The notes under the pieces were generated by a model that saw only the letters and a list, made by a program, of their open reading frames with translations, was not told the DNA's origin and did not search any database. From JAIBAC01 sp046331095 (lineage in GTDB: Bacteria; Actinomycetota; Acidimicrobiia; UBA2766), in the NCBI GenBank assembly GCA_046331095.1, contig JAXLRM010000003.1, forward strand, positions 1,436,405-1,500,404: a DNA stretch of 64,000 bases, read 5' to 3'. Of the stretch, positions 25,534 to 34,241 are shown in pieces. The position numbers were made by a program, and so were the translations under genes. The stretch's first letter is position 1; the number at the start of each line of letters is the position of its first letter.

Positions 25534-25770
25534 CTACACCTTCACGCCGCGGCGGCGCATGTCGGCGAGGACCTTCTCGATGCCGAGCTTGTCGATCGTG
25601 CGCAGGCCCTTGGTGCTGACCTTGAGGCGGATCCAGCGCTTCTCGCTCGGCACCCAGAAGCGGCGCGTGTGGAGGTTGGGCAGGAAGCGGCGCTTGGTCT
25701 TGTTGTGGGCGTGCGACACGTTGTTGCCCGTGTGCGGACGCTTGCCGGTCACCTGACAGACCTTCGACAT
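25534..25770 (-). CDS. rpmB: 50S ribosomal protein L28
   Basis: 78-residue ribosomal protein. The N-terminus CQVTGKRPHTGNNVSHAHNKTKR is diagnostic, followed by FLPNLHTRRFWV and a basic C-terminus. It keeps a cysteine at residue 5 but lacks the full four-cysteine set of zinc-binding L28 variants. GGGAGC lies five bases before the ATG, and TACACT (25816-25811, minus strand) is a likely -10. Confidence 0.96.
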   Translation of the reverse strand: MSKVCQVTGKRPHTGNNVSHAHNKTKRRFLPNLHTRRFWVPSEKRWIRLKVSTKGLRTIDKLGIEKVLADMRRRGVKV

Positions 25771-25837
25771 CGATGCTCCCGAGGTGGAAGGGGTACAAGA
25801 GCGAAGTGCGAGTGTAGTTGCGGCCGCGGCAGCCGAT

Positions 25838-27277
25838 CTAGCGGATCTGGCGGGCGTCGCCGGAGCGGTCGACGAACACGTCGCGCACCGTCACGATGTC
25901 GTCGCCCGAGAGGATCCCCGAGCGGCCGAGCAGCCGGCCGCGCTCCCAGTTCGTCAGGCCGAGCTCGGGACGGTGCCAGGCCCACTGGCCGTCGACCCAG
26001 CGCGTGAAGCCCGAACCCACGTAGGGCGCGTCGACCGCCTCGTAGAAGCGCTCGAAGGCGACCGGATCGGACGTGAGGATCGACGCGACGAAGTGGGGAC
26101 TGTGCGCGTTCACGAGTTCGGCTGCGGCATCGAGGCCGTCCGCCGTCACGAACGCGAGCTCGGGGCGGCGCTCCCACTCGTACTCGCGTGAGAGGTTCGC
26201 GACGGGCTGATCGTCCCCGCCGGTGGCTGTGACGATCCCGCCCGAGCCCTCTGCGACATGGACGACCGCGTCGAGCGATTCCAGAGTCCTGGCGAGTACG
26301 GGACCGAGGTCGCCCACAGCGGCGCGGTCGAGCACGAGCGTGTTGAGGGTGTTGCACACCTTCCGGTCGAGGCTGGCACGTACGGCGTTCTCGACGGCCG
26401 TGGGCGCCGCGCCCGCGTCGACGTACATCCACGCACCGCCCGTGCCGTGCAACGACGCCGGGATGCCGTGCTGCTCGGCGATCGAGCCCAGGAGCGCGAC
26501 CGTCGGACCCGACCCGCGGGCCACCGCGAGGCGCACCGCCGACATGGTGAACAGCGCCTGGCCGGCCGCACGGTCGCGGCTGCGCACCAGACGGACCGCG
26601 CCGGCCGGCAGCCCTGCCCTGGCGAGGGCGGGCGCAAGCGCCTCGGCCTCGATCACCTCGGCGGTCCCGAGGGCATCGCCGCCGATGCGCATCACGGCGG
26701 TGTTGGCGTTGCGCAGGACGCCGACACCGTCCGCGAACACGTTGGGGCGGCCCTCGAAGACGAACGCCACCACCCCGAGCGGGGCGACACGGCGCTCGAC
26801 GACGAAGTCGGAGCCCTCGCGGCGTTCCACGACGCGCCCGATCGCTGGTTCCCGCGCAGCCCAGCCGCGCAACCCGTCGACCATCGCGGCACGCATCTTG
26901 TCACTGACCGGCAGCCGGTTCGTCAGGCGCCCGGCATCACGGGCGCGCTCGACGTCTGCCGCGTTGGCCTCGGCGACGGCCCTCCAGACGGAGTCGTCCT
27001 CGAGGCGGGCGGCGAAGTCCTCGAAGAAGGCATCCACGGCCGCGGGCGGCACGCGTGCCATCTCCGTGAACGCCCTGTGGGCGTCGGCGACTGCCTCTGC
27101 CGCTTCACGACGCGCAGCCGCGCCGACGACGAGGAGGTCACCGGTGCGCGCCACCGCGACCACGCTGTCGCCCGGGGTCGTCGCCGGCATCGGTACGACC
27201 CAGTTGCCGACGACGACGGGCGTGCCCGCGGCGACGTCGGTGAGCGCCGTGCGGTCTGTCTCCGTGGTCTGGTCCAT
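25838..27277 (-). CDS. proA: Glutamate-5-semialdehyde dehydrogenase-like protein (ProA family)
   Basis: 479 residues of the aldehyde dehydrogenase superfamily closest to ProA, which reduces gamma-glutamyl phosphate in proline synthesis. The cofactor-binding stretch APLGVVAFVFEGRPNVF and the catalytic cysteine in DRKVCNTLNTLVL (about residue 315) are recognisable. It is about 60 residues longer than usual, with an extended N-terminus, and its C-terminal motifs diverge from classic ProA (WHRPELGLTNWERGRL). No proB is adjacent. It could be a ProA paralogue with another acyl-phosphate substrate. An ATG at 27295 is an alternative start. Confidence 0.7.
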   Translation of the reverse strand: MDQTTETDRTALTDVAAGTPVVVGNWVVPMPATTPGDSVVAVARTGDLLVVGAAARREAAEAVADAHRAFTEMARVPPAAVDAFFEDFAARLEDDSVWRAVAEANAADVERARDAGRLTNRLPVSDKMRAAMVDGLRGWAAREPAIGRVVERREGSDFVVERRVAPLGVVAFVFEGRPNVFADGVGVLRNANTAVMRIGGDALGTAEVIEAEALAPALARAGLPAGAVRLVRSRDRAAGQALFTMSAVRLAVARGSGPTVALLGSIAEQHGIPASLHGTGGAWMYVDAGAAPTAVENAVRASLDRKVCNTLNTLVLDRAAVGDLGPVLARTLESLDAVVHVAEGSGGIVTATGGDDQPVANLSREYEWERRPELAFVTADGLDAAAELVNAHSPHFVASILTSDPVAFERFYEAVDAPYVGSGFTRWVDGQWAWHRPELGLTNWERGRLLGRSGILSGDDIVTVRDVFVDRSGDARQIR

Positions 27278-27363
27278 GGGCCAAGGATGGCGCATCGGCG
27301 GCACGGGGTGCACGACGACACGCCGGTGTGCCCCGGTGCAGGCCCCGCGATAGGTTGGCGCCC

Positions 27364-27864
27364 ATGTACGAGTTGCGCAGCGAGGGTCTCGCCTTCCTCG
27401 GGAACGCCCCGGTGGTGCACGTCTTCGAGGGGGACGTGGCAGCCCCACGTGAGGCGGTGTTCGCGCTCGTGTCGGACACCTCGTCGTGGAGGCGCTGGTT
27501 CCCGGGCTTCCGGCGCGGCGAGTACGGGGAGTCCGAAACCCGGGTCGGGACGCCACGCAGGATCGTGATCGGGCCCGGTGTGCGACTCGAGGAGCACGTG
27601 GCAGCCTGGGACGAGCCCTCGCGGTACGCCTACGTGGTGGAACGCACTTCGGTGCCGATGGCGAAGGCGCTCGTTGAGGCGTGGGACCTCGCCGCGATCG
27701 ACATGCCCGGCACTCCGGGGGGCGGGACTCGTGTCAAGTGGACCTTCGCCGCCGATCCCGGTTGGATGCTGCGGATCACGACCCCGCTCGCCCCCGTCGT
27801 ATTCGGTGCGCTGTTCCGTGCCGCGCTGCGCCGCCTCGAGCAGCTCGCCGGGTCGGGCACCTGA
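27364..27864 (+). CDS. SRPBCC-fold (polyketide cyclase-like) protein
   Basis: 166-residue START/SRPBCC domain: an N-terminal beta strand with VVHVFEGDVAAPREAVFALVSD, a W-rich SWRRWFPGF turn and a long C-terminal helix. Such domains bind hydrophobic ligands. TAGGTT (27351-27356) seven bases before the ATG predicts a leaderless mRNA. It is divergent from the ProA-like gene. The ligand is unknown. Confidence 0.7.
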   Translation: MYELRSEGLAFLGNAPVVHVFEGDVAAPREAVFALVSDTSSWRRWFPGFRRGEYGESETRVGTPRRIVIGPGVRLEEHVAAWDEPSRYAYVVERTSVPMAKALVEAWDLAAIDMPGTPGGGTRVKWTFAADPGWMLRITTPLAPVVFGALFRAALRRLEQLAGSGT

Positions 27865-28190
27865 GACCGGAACAGGCAACCTGGCAACGGGGACCCGGCC
27901 GGTGGGGCCGCGCGGTCAAGCTCACGGGCCGTGGTGTCGAAGATCTCGGTGAGGGCCGCAACCCCGGCGATCCCCGAGCGAACAGCCGACGACACCCGTG
28001 AACACACCAGATCACAGAGCCGCAAGCGAAGGCACGTGGAGACAGGACCCCGGTCCCGGTCATGCACGTATGGTCCTGCGGCCCTTCGGGGACTCGCCCT
28101 TGCGCCAGCGCGGCCACGTCCGTCCCCGCCGCAGACCGCCGCGCACCCTGCGCAGGGGTCGCACCCACCGCTGCTAGCGGCTCGCGCACG
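27865..28190. other. Intergenic region, no feature recognised
   Basis: About 326 bases lie between two convergent genes. No convincing coding frame, tRNA or repeat unit was found. The only structure noted is a 12-base palindrome, CCCTGCGCAGGG (28146-28157). Confidence 0.4.
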
Positions 28191-28883
28191 TCACGTGAGG
28201 AGCTCGCGGGCGCGGGTGAACACGGCGTCGAGCATCGGTTCCGTGAGACGGCCGGTGAAGGTGTTCTGCTGGCTCGGGTGGTAACTGCCCAGCAACGTGA
28301 CGGCGCCGGCCGGTGACTCGGCCCCGTGGCCGAATCGCGGTTTGGGCCGGACCGGCCCGAAGTGCGCGAGCGCGGCATTCCATGCGAAGTGGCCGAGCGC
28401 GATCACCACGCTGACGTCGGCGAGGATTGCGGCCTCGCGCCGCAGCCACGGGGCGCAGTTGTCGCGCTCGGACGGCGTCGGCTTGTTCTGCGGGGGGGCG
28501 CAGCGCACCGACGCCGTCACGTAGGCGCCGTCGAGGCGCAAACCGTCGTCTCGGCCGGTCGACGTGGGCTGGTTCGCCCAGCCGCAGCGATGCATCGAGG
28601 CGTAGAGCCAGTCTCCGGCACGGTCGCCGGTGAACATGCGACCGGTGCGGTTCGCCCCGTGCGCGGCAGGCGCGAGCCCGAGGACGAGGAGCCGAGCGTG
28701 CGGATCGCCGAAACCGGGTACCGGCCGCCCCCAGTACTCCCGGTCGCGGAACGCCGCCCGTTTGCGCTCGGCGATCTCCTCGCGCCAGGCGACCAGCCGC
28801 GGGCAGCGCCTGCACTGCACCAACTCGTCGTCGAGCGCCGCGATCTCGGCCTCGCGACCGTCGTCACCACGAGCGGCACCCAT
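28191..28883 (-). CDS. Type 5 uracil-DNA glycosylase (UDGb)
   Basis: 230-residue DNA repair enzyme that removes uracil and other deaminated bases. Motif A reads GLAPAAHGANRTGRMFTGDR and motif B reads HPSQQNTFTG, the type 5 combination lacking the usual catalytic polar residue of motif A. Cysteines in QCRRCP, RCAPP and DNCAPW supply the iron-sulfur cluster. TACCGT (28896-28891, minus strand) is seven bases before the ATG, so the mRNA is probably leaderless. Confidence 0.92.
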   Translation of the reverse strand: MGAARGDDGREAEIAALDDELVQCRRCPRLVAWREEIAERKRAAFRDREYWGRPVPGFGDPHARLLVLGLAPAAHGANRTGRMFTGDRAGDWLYASMHRCGWANQPTSTGRDDGLRLDGAYVTASVRCAPPQNKPTPSERDNCAPWLRREAAILADVSVVIALGHFAWNAALAHFGPVRPKPRFGHGAESPAGAVTLLGSYHPSQQNTFTGRLTEPMLDAVFTRARELLT

Positions 28884-28971
28884 CGCAGCGACGGTAGTCC
28901 CCCGCCACGGCGGACGCCCGGGCGCCGGATCACCACTACGCTCGACACACAGCCGCCGAAATGCACGCGCC

Positions 28972-30180
28972 ATGCTCGTAATCGCACCCGAGATCAGTGC
29001 GGTCAGCGACACGACGATCACGATCTGTTGCGCGACCGCAGACGACGACGCGTCCCCCCGCGCGCACGACGTCGAGGTCGTGCTCAAGCCGGCCGAAGGT
29101 GGCGCCGCGCACAGGGTGCGGCTCGCAGCCGAGGACGCCGACCCCACCACCGGCCTGCGTCTCGTCACGATCGGTGACCTCTCCCCCGGCACCCACTACG
29201 AGGTCGACATCCACGGCAACGGCCACACCGCCATGCCCGACCTCGTGTTCTTCCCGAACGAGGTGCGCACGCTCACCACGCCACCTGGCGAACTCGTGTG
29301 CACGGTCGCGACCGTGTCGGACCTGCACTTCGGCGAGGAGGTGTGCGGGCTCGGGCCGAGCGGGCGCGAGACCCCGGTGTTCCGCGCCAGCGACGAGACC
29401 CCCCCGTACTGGCACTACATGAACCACGCCATCGTCGACGAGATCTGCGGCGCCGGCATCGACGTAGTCGTGGTCAAGGGCGACCTCACCGGCGACGGAC
29501 ACGCGCACGAGTTCGCGGCCGCCGCCGAAGCCTTCGGACGCTTCACGATGCCGTGGCACGCCGTCATGGGAAATCACGACCGTATGCAGGACGGCGTCGA
29601 CGGCAACAAGCTGCTCTGCCAGCCCGACGACCCGGCCCGCGCCGTCGACGTCGACGGGGTGCGGCTCGTGCTCGTCGACACCGTCGACCCCGGCAGTGAC
29701 GGTGGCCGGTTCCCGTCCGAGCGGCTCGATGCACTGACAGACGTGCTCGCTAGTGGTCGCGGGAGCCCCACCCTGGTTTTCGCCCACCACTACACGTCGT
29801 CGCCGCGCAAGCGCACGAAGAAGGCGTTCGGGCTGAGCCGCCCCGACTCCGAGGCGCTCCTCGCGAGACTCGCCGCCTTCCCCGAGGTGGGCGGGTTCTT
29901 CGCCGGGCACACGCACCGCAATCGCGTGCGCCGCTTCGCGGAGACCGGCGCCATGCCCCACGGCGAGGTGTGCGCTACAAAGGACTACCCCGGTGCGTGG
30001 GCCTCGTACCGCGTCCACGAGGGCGGCTACATGCAGCAGGTGCGCCGCTGTGCGGCTCCCCGCGCGCTGGCGTGGTCGCACAAGGCCAAGGACATGTTCT
30101 TCGGCCTCTATCGCGCGTACGCGATCGGTGCGCTCTCCGAGCGCTGCTTCACCTACAGGTGGGACTCGCGTCGGGGCTGA
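28972..30180 (+). CDS. Calcineurin-like metallophosphoesterase
   Basis: 402 residues. An N-terminal beta-sandwich (about 1-110) resembling the purple-acid-phosphatase lid precedes the catalytic domain. Metal ligands are in SDLHFGEE, KGDLTGDGH, MGNHDR, FAHHYT and AGHTHRN. There is no signal peptide, so it is likely cytoplasmic. A -10-like TACGCT lies at 28937-28942. The substrate (nucleotide, phospholipid or protein) cannot be told. It is divergent from the uracil-DNA glycosylase gene. Confidence 0.82.
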   Translation: MLVIAPEISAVSDTTITICCATADDDASPRAHDVEVVLKPAEGGAAHRVRLAAEDADPTTGLRLVTIGDLSPGTHYEVDIHGNGHTAMPDLVFFPNEVRTLTTPPGELVCTVATVSDLHFGEEVCGLGPSGRETPVFRASDETPPYWHYMNHAIVDEICGAGIDVVVVKGDLTGDGHAHEFAAAAEAFGRFTMPWHAVMGNHDRMQDGVDGNKLLCQPDDPARAVDVDGVRLVLVDTVDPGSDGGRFPSERLDALTDVLASGRGSPTLVFAHHYTSSPRKRTKKAFGLSRPDSEALLARLAAFPEVGGFFAGHTHRNRVRRFAETGAMPHGEVCATKDYPGAWASYRVHEGGYMQQVRRCAAPRALAWSHKAKDMFFGLYRAYAIGALSERCFTYRWDSRRG

Positions 30181-30185
30181 GCATC

Positions 30186-30965
30186 TCAGGGGAGTGCCCG
30201 GCGCGCCATCGCCGGGTCGTCGGTGATGACGGCCGCGACCCCTGCGGCGGCGAACCGCGAGACACCGGCCGCGTCGTTGACGGTCCACGGTGCCACCCAG
30301 CACCCGCCGGCCCGGGCGGCGGCGACCACGCGCTCCGCCCCGGCGTCGGCGAGCGACACGAGGTCGGGGTGCAACCCACGGCAACCGGCGTCGACGGCCG
30401 CCGCGAGGGCCTCCAGCGGGTCCCACCCGATCGACAGGAGCGCCACGGCGACGCCGGGCACAGCCGAGGTCGCGCCACGTGCCTGATCGAGGGAGAACGA
30501 CGACAGGAAGACCCGGTCGGCGTCACCGCGGGTGGCGACGTGCTCGGCGACGTCGGCCGCGAGGCCGGGGTCGTCGGCGGCGGCCTTGATCTCGACGTCG
30601 ACGACGAGCGCACGGGCACGGGCCCAGTCGAGGACGTCGTCGAGCAAGGGGACTCCAACTCCCTTCCCGCGGTAGGGGGTCGCACCGTCGCGACCGGCGA
30701 AGCCCCAACCGGCGTCGACGCGGGCCAGTTCGGCTGCGGTTCGTGACGACACCGGACCGCCAGCGTCGGTGGTGCGATCCAGCGTGGGATCGTGGATCAC
30801 CACGAATTCGCCGTCGGCGCTGCGGTGCACGTCGAGCTCGACGCCGTCAGCGCCCTCTCGCTCCGCTTTCTCGAATCCGGCCATGGTGTTCTCGGGCGCC
30901 ACCTGCGGTGCCCCCCTGTGGCCGAGCACGAGTGGGCGGTCATTGCCGCTGAACAGGGCAAACAT
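30186..30965 (-). CDS. Glycerophosphodiester phosphodiesterase
   Basis: 259-residue TIM-barrel enzyme releasing glycerol-3-phosphate from deacylated phospholipids. The signature LGHRGAPQVAPENTMAGF (catalytic His-Arg and Glu), ELDVHRSADGEFVVIHD and the later VEIKA motif are present. No signal peptide is visible, so it acts in the cytoplasm. TAGCTT (30978-30973, minus strand) seven bases before the ATG predicts a leaderless mRNA. It is convergent with the metallophosphoesterase gene, five bases away. Confidence 0.9.
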   Translation of the reverse strand: MFALFSGNDRPLVLGHRGAPQVAPENTMAGFEKAEREGADGVELDVHRSADGEFVVIHDPTLDRTTDAGGPVSSRTAAELARVDAGWGFAGRDGATPYRGKGVGVPLLDDVLDWARARALVVDVEIKAAADDPGLAADVAEHVATRGDADRVFLSSFSLDQARGATSAVPGVAVALLSIGWDPLEALAAAVDAGCRGLHPDLVSLADAGAERVVAAARAGGCWVAPWTVNDAAGVSRFAAAGVAAVITDDPAMARRALP

Positions 30966-31065
30966 GTGTGACAAGCTACAGCCGCGGCGGTGGACGCGGC
31001 GTTCCGCGCACAGCTCGCGGTAGCTAGCGGCACGCGTACGGGTGCTTGCGATAGTTAACAGATCG

Positions 31066-31094
31066 TTGACACGGCGATCAGCTGCAAGTACGAT
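31066..31094 (+). promoter_or_regulatory. Promoter of the whiB gene
   Basis: TTGACA (31066-31071) and TACGAT (31089-31094) are separated by exactly 17 bases, the best-formed sigma-70-type promoter in the window. It predicts a 5' leader of about 130 bases before the TTG start at 31230. Confidence 0.65.
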
Positions 31095-31133
31095 CCCCTC
31101 ATTCCGCTCCACCCCACTGGGTGGACGTTGCCT

Positions 31134-31149
31134 TGTGAACGTTCTCACA
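31134..31149 (+). promoter_or_regulatory. CRP/cAMP-receptor-type site upstream of whiB
   Basis: TGTGA-ACGTTC-TCACA is a perfect match to the TGTGA-N6-TCACA site recognised by CRP-family proteins. It lies about 33 bases downstream of the predicted start from the 31066 promoter, and about 60 upstream of a weaker possible start (-10-like TACCAG, 31193-31198). An adjoining inverted pair GTTCTC/GAGAAC (31141-31146, 31157-31162) overlaps it. M. tuberculosis whiB1 is known to be controlled by its CRP protein. Confidence 0.6.
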
Positions 31150-31229
31150 ATCACAAGAGAACTCAATTCCCCGCACAGGGCCGTCCGACAGGTACCAGGG
31201 GGCAGGAAGACACTAGGAGGGCGGGTTCC

Positions 31230-31532
31230 TTGCAGACTCTCAACCGTTCCGTACAAGACACCGACGTCGTCGAGGAGCGCGAGTGGCGCGACTTCGCCGC
31301 GTGTCGTGACACCGACCCCGACCTCTTCTTCCCGGTCGGGACCACGGGCACGGCGCTCGAACAGATCAAGGCGTCCAAGCGCATCTGCAAGACGTGCGAG
31401 GTGCGCGCCGAGTGCCTCCAGTACGCGCTCGCGACCAACCAGGAGTCCGGCGTGTGGGGCGGCACGAGCGAAGACGAGCGCCGCGCGCTGCGCAAGTCCT
31501 GGCTCGCACGCCAACAGCGCCGCTCGGCCTGA
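31230..31532 (+). CDS. whiB1: WhiB-family iron-sulfur transcription factor (WhiB1/WblE-like)
   Basis: 100-residue WhiB protein. Four cluster-binding cysteines are in AACRDTD and ICKTCEVRAEC, followed by the GVWGGT turn and a basic C-terminus (RRALRKSWLARQQRR). The stretch DLFFPVGTTGTALEQI matches the WhiB1/WblE subgroup. TTG is the start because AGGAGG lies nine bases upstream; longer frames would read through non-conserved sequence. The convergent neighbour is pdtaS, the same order as whiB1 and pdtaS in mycobacteria. Control by a CRP-type regulator is suggested by the upstream site. Confidence 0.9.
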   Translation: MQTLNRSVQDTDVVEEREWRDFAACRDTDPDLFFPVGTTGTALEQIKASKRICKTCEVRAECLQYALATNQESGVWGGTSEDERRALRKSWLARQQRRSA

Positions 31533-31546
31533 CTCCAGCTCTCCGC

Positions 31547-33064
31547 TCAGCCTCGATCCCCGCCAGCCCCCCCGTCGACCGCGAGGGCGTCCACCTGAGG
31601 GCTGAACGGCACCGGGAACGTCACTGCCACGCACCCCCCGGCCGCCTCGTCTCCGGTGCGGATCTCGATCTCACCGTTGAGCTCCCCCGCGACGAGAGCC
31701 CTCACGATCTTGAGCCCGAGGCCGCCCCGGTCGTCGACGTCGAAGCCGGCCGGGAACCCCGAGCCGTTGTCCTCGACCTCGACACGCATGGAGCCGTCCT
31801 CACGCCGCAACCGGACACGGACCCAGCACAACTCCGAGTCGGGCTCGTCGTCGTCGACAGACACGAAGCCGTGCTCGACCGCGTTCTGTAGCAACTCGGT
31901 CAAGACCACCGCGAGCGGCGTGGCGACCTCTGCCGGCAGGATTCCGGCCTCACCGTCGATAGCGAAGCGGATACGCCGCTCGCCGACGATGCCCTCCTCG
32001 ACGTCGCGCAGGAGCGGGTACAGGATGCTGTTGAACGGAAGCCACCCGCCGGCCTCACGTGAGAGCATCTCGTGAACAAGCGCGATCGAACGGATGCGCC
32101 GCACCGACTGGGACAACGCTTCCTTGGCCTTGTCGGAGTCGGTCCGCCGCGCCTGTAGCTGGAGCAACGACGCGATCGTCTGAAGGTTGTTCTTCACACG
32201 GTGATGGATCTCGCGGATCGCCGCTTCCTTCGACAGCAGCAAGCGGTCGCGGCGACGCAGCTCGGATACGTCGCGCACGAGAACGAGGCAGCCGGTCGAA
32301 TGGCCGGCCCGCACGAGCGGCAGACCGAGCACGAGGACCGACACGTCACCGTCCTCGAACTCGTCGCTCGCCGGAACTCCGGTCGCGACCGCCGAGTGGA
32401 CCGCCGTGTCGGACACGCCGAGCTCGCGGAACGTGACGTCGTCCATCGACCCGAAGACCCCGAGGCGATGGAACGCGCTCGTCGCGTTGGGCGAGCGGAA
32501 CTTGATACGGAGATCGGCGTCGAGACGCACGAACCCGTCCCCGGCCCTCACTGTGTCGGTCAACACCGGGCCACCACTGCGGTAGGGGAACGTCCCCTCG
32601 GAGATCATGATCGCCATGTCGCGGCCCGCGTCCGCGTAGGCCCTCTCCTGGGGGCTGGCCCGGCGCCGGTCCTCGCGCCAGCGCTCGTGCGAGAGGACCG
32701 CGACGAGCGCACCGTCGCGCCGCACCGGCACCGCGTACACGTCGATGGGACTCGGCCTGTGCGGCGGCGACATCACCCCCACCGTCATCTCGCCGGTCTC
32801 CCAGGCCTTGGCCACCCAGGGCCGCTCGTCGGGGCCGTACATGCGCCCCACCGGATCCTCGAGGTAGGTGGTCTCGCTGTTGGTCGGACGCTGGTGCGCC
32901 AGTACCACGAACTCGTCGGACTCGTCCGCAGGGACGAACAGAAGCAGGTCCGAGAAGTGGAGGTCCGCGAGCAGCTCCCACTCCGCTACGAGGTGTTGCA
33001 GGTGCGAGATGTGGTACGGCGGGAGGCGCACGTGCTGGCGCACGAGCTCGGCGATCGTGGACAC
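31547..33064 (-). CDS. pdtaS: PdtaS-type sensor histidine kinase
   Basis: 505-residue soluble kinase with an N-terminal GAF-like domain (about 1-150), a PAS-like domain (about 165-265), a HisKA_2 helix with IREIHHRVKNNLQT (about residue 287) and a C-terminal HATPase_c (ELLQNAVEHGF, DNGSGFPAGF, GGLGLKIV). The order and the join RRRDRLLLSKEAAIREIHH match mycobacterial PdtaS, which signals to the RNA-binding antiterminator PdtaR. No pdtaR is seen here. TACGAT (33076-33071, minus strand) six bases before the GTG start predicts a leaderless mRNA. Confidence 0.9.
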   Translation of the reverse strand: MSTIAELVRQHVRLPPYHISHLQHLVAEWELLADLHFSDLLLFVPADESDEFVVLAHQRPTNSETTYLEDPVGRMYGPDERPWVAKAWETGEMTVGVMSPPHRPSPIDVYAVPVRRDGALVAVLSHERWREDRRRASPQERAYADAGRDMAIMISEGTFPYRSGGPVLTDTVRAGDGFVRLDADLRIKFRSPNATSAFHRLGVFGSMDDVTFRELGVSDTAVHSAVATGVPASDEFEDGDVSVLVLGLPLVRAGHSTGCLVLVRDVSELRRRDRLLLSKEAAIREIHHRVKNNLQTIASLLQLQARRTDSDKAKEALSQSVRRIRSIALVHEMLSREAGGWLPFNSILYPLLRDVEEGIVGERRIRFAIDGEAGILPAEVATPLAVVLTELLQNAVEHGFVSVDDDEPDSELCWVRVRLRREDGSMRVEVEDNGSGFPAGFDVDDRGGLGLKIVRALVAGELNGEIEIRTGDEAAGGCVAVTFPVPFSPQVDALAVDGGAGGDRG

Positions 33065-33084
33065 GCGCGGATCGTACCAACGCA

Positions 33085-34035
33085 GTGGCATTGGCACTGT
33101 TGTGGCCTCGGGGCCGTGCCGATGAAACCCACGTGGAACAACAGGGAACGACACCGGGCCAGCCAGCGCGGACGGTGATGGTCGTGGGAGCCCCCGACGA
33201 GGTGACCGCCGTCGTGCGACAGCGTTGCGGGACGCGGGCTGTCGTGGTCGAGCGCGAGCCCGCCACGGCACCGCACTGCGAGCGCAGCCTCGACCTCGAC
33301 GCACCGTCGGTGCTCGTGCTCGGCGACTTCTTCGGCACCGATCCCCCCGGACTGATCCGCCGGTTCAAGTCGGCACCACACAGGGCGTTCCTCCCGGTCC
33401 TTGCCCTCGTCGACTCGGAGGTGCAGCGACGCAGCATGTGGGCGGCCGGCGCAGACCACGCCGTCGCGCTTCCCGCCGCGACCGACGACGTGGCGGCCGC
33501 CATCGACGGTCTCCTGGGCCGCTGCGAGCAGATCGAACGCCAGCTCGGCGTCGATCTCGCCACCGGCCTCCTCGCGCGTGAGGCCTTCTGCGACCGCCTC
33601 GACGAGGGGATCCGCTTCGTGCGGCGCTACCACATCCCCGGCTGCGCTGGAGTTCTCTCGCTCGCCGCGCCCGGACTCGCCGCGCCCGGACTCGCCGCGC
33701 CGAGCGGCGGCGTGCCGTACACGCTGAGGTGGACCGCCGCCATCGCGCGGGCTTCCCTTCGGGAGGTCGACGCTCTGGGAATCGTCGGTCCGGACGCGAT
33801 CGGCGCGGTGATGCTGGGGACGACCCTCGGCGGCGGGATCGTGGCGATGCGGCGGCTGCTCGAGCACGTCCAGTCCGCGTCCGTCGAAGCACTCGAGGGC
33901 GTCGTGGCCCCTAACGGCACCACCGCTGCGGTCACCTCCTTCGGCAACGTCGGCGTCGAGAAGCTCATGGAACGCTTCCACCGCTCGCTCGAACGGGCCC
34001 GTGGACGCGAGCCGGGCACGCTCGTGATCCTCTGA
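33085..34035 (+). CDS. Degenerate receiver-GGDEF protein (paralogue 1)
   Basis: Up to 316 residues. After a variable N-terminus comes a receiver-like fold (about 30-145: PSVLVLGDFFG, FKSAPHRAFLPVLALVDSE) and then a GGDEF-like domain whose active motif is replaced by VGPDA, so diguanylate cyclase activity is unlikely. A 15-base tandem repeat encodes LAAPG three times in the middle. It is a clear paralogue of the next gene (shared PHRAxLPV). The start is uncertain: GTG 33085, GTG 33133 or ATG 33178. It is divergent from pdtaS by only 20 bases. Confidence 0.6.
   Translation: MALALLWPRGRADETHVEQQGTTPGQPARTVMVVGAPDEVTAVVRQRCGTRAVVVEREPATAPHCERSLDLDAPSVLVLGDFFGTDPPGLIRRFKSAPHRAFLPVLALVDSEVQRRSMWAAGADHAVALPAATDDVAAAIDGLLGRCEQIERQLGVDLATGLLAREAFCDRLDEGIRFVRRYHIPGCAGVLSLAAPGLAAPGLAAPSGGVPYTLRWTAAIARASLREVDALGIVGPDAIGAVMLGTTLGGGIVAMRRLLEHVQSASVEALEGVVAPNGTTAAVTSFGNVGVEKLMERFHRSLERARGREPGTLVIL
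33660..33704 (+). repeat. 15-base in-frame tandem repeat, three units
   Basis: Three near-identical copies of CTCGCCGCGCCCGGA-type units lie in frame and encode LAAPG-LAAPG-LAAPS in the degenerate GGDEF protein. The repeat sits where a normal GGDEF domain carries its metal-binding loop. Confidence 0.7.
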
Positions 34036-34125
34036 GGAGGGACGCACGGACAGCGGTCGGGATGCGGCCCTGGTCATGCCGGTCTGGCCCCGGGTTGGCC
34101 CGGCATGGAGGTACTCCCAGGCCGC

Positions 34126-34241
34126 TAGCATCGCGGTCACGGCGTCATGAGCGAGGCATCGGCTCAAGATGACCGCCCAAGTGGCGATCATCCTCTTGAG
34201 AATCGGTGTAGCGGGATGCCGACACGGGGGAGCAGCATCCA
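34126..34241 (+). promoter_or_regulatory. Structured leader RNA, riboswitch-like, before paralogue 2
   Basis: A -10-like TAGCAT (34126-34131) predicts a leader of about 100 bases. Inside it, CTCAAGA (34163-34169) pairs with TCTTGAG (34194-34200), continued inwards by TGACCGCC with GGCGATCA (one mismatch, one bulge). GATGCC (34215-34220) can pair with GGCATC (34155-34160). The overlapping GGATGC (34214-34219) can instead pair with GCATCC (34235-34240), which traps the GGGGGAG ribosome-binding site (34226-34232) in the loop. The two helices exclude each other. It matches no riboswitch class that I recognise. Confidence 0.55.

Noticed and set aside
34155..34240. Assignment of the leader before paralogue 2 to the cyclic-di-GMP-I riboswitch class
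   Set aside because: A short 3' resemblance (TAGCGGG) exists, but the GACGCAAAGCC-type core and the tetraloop-receptor helices are missing.
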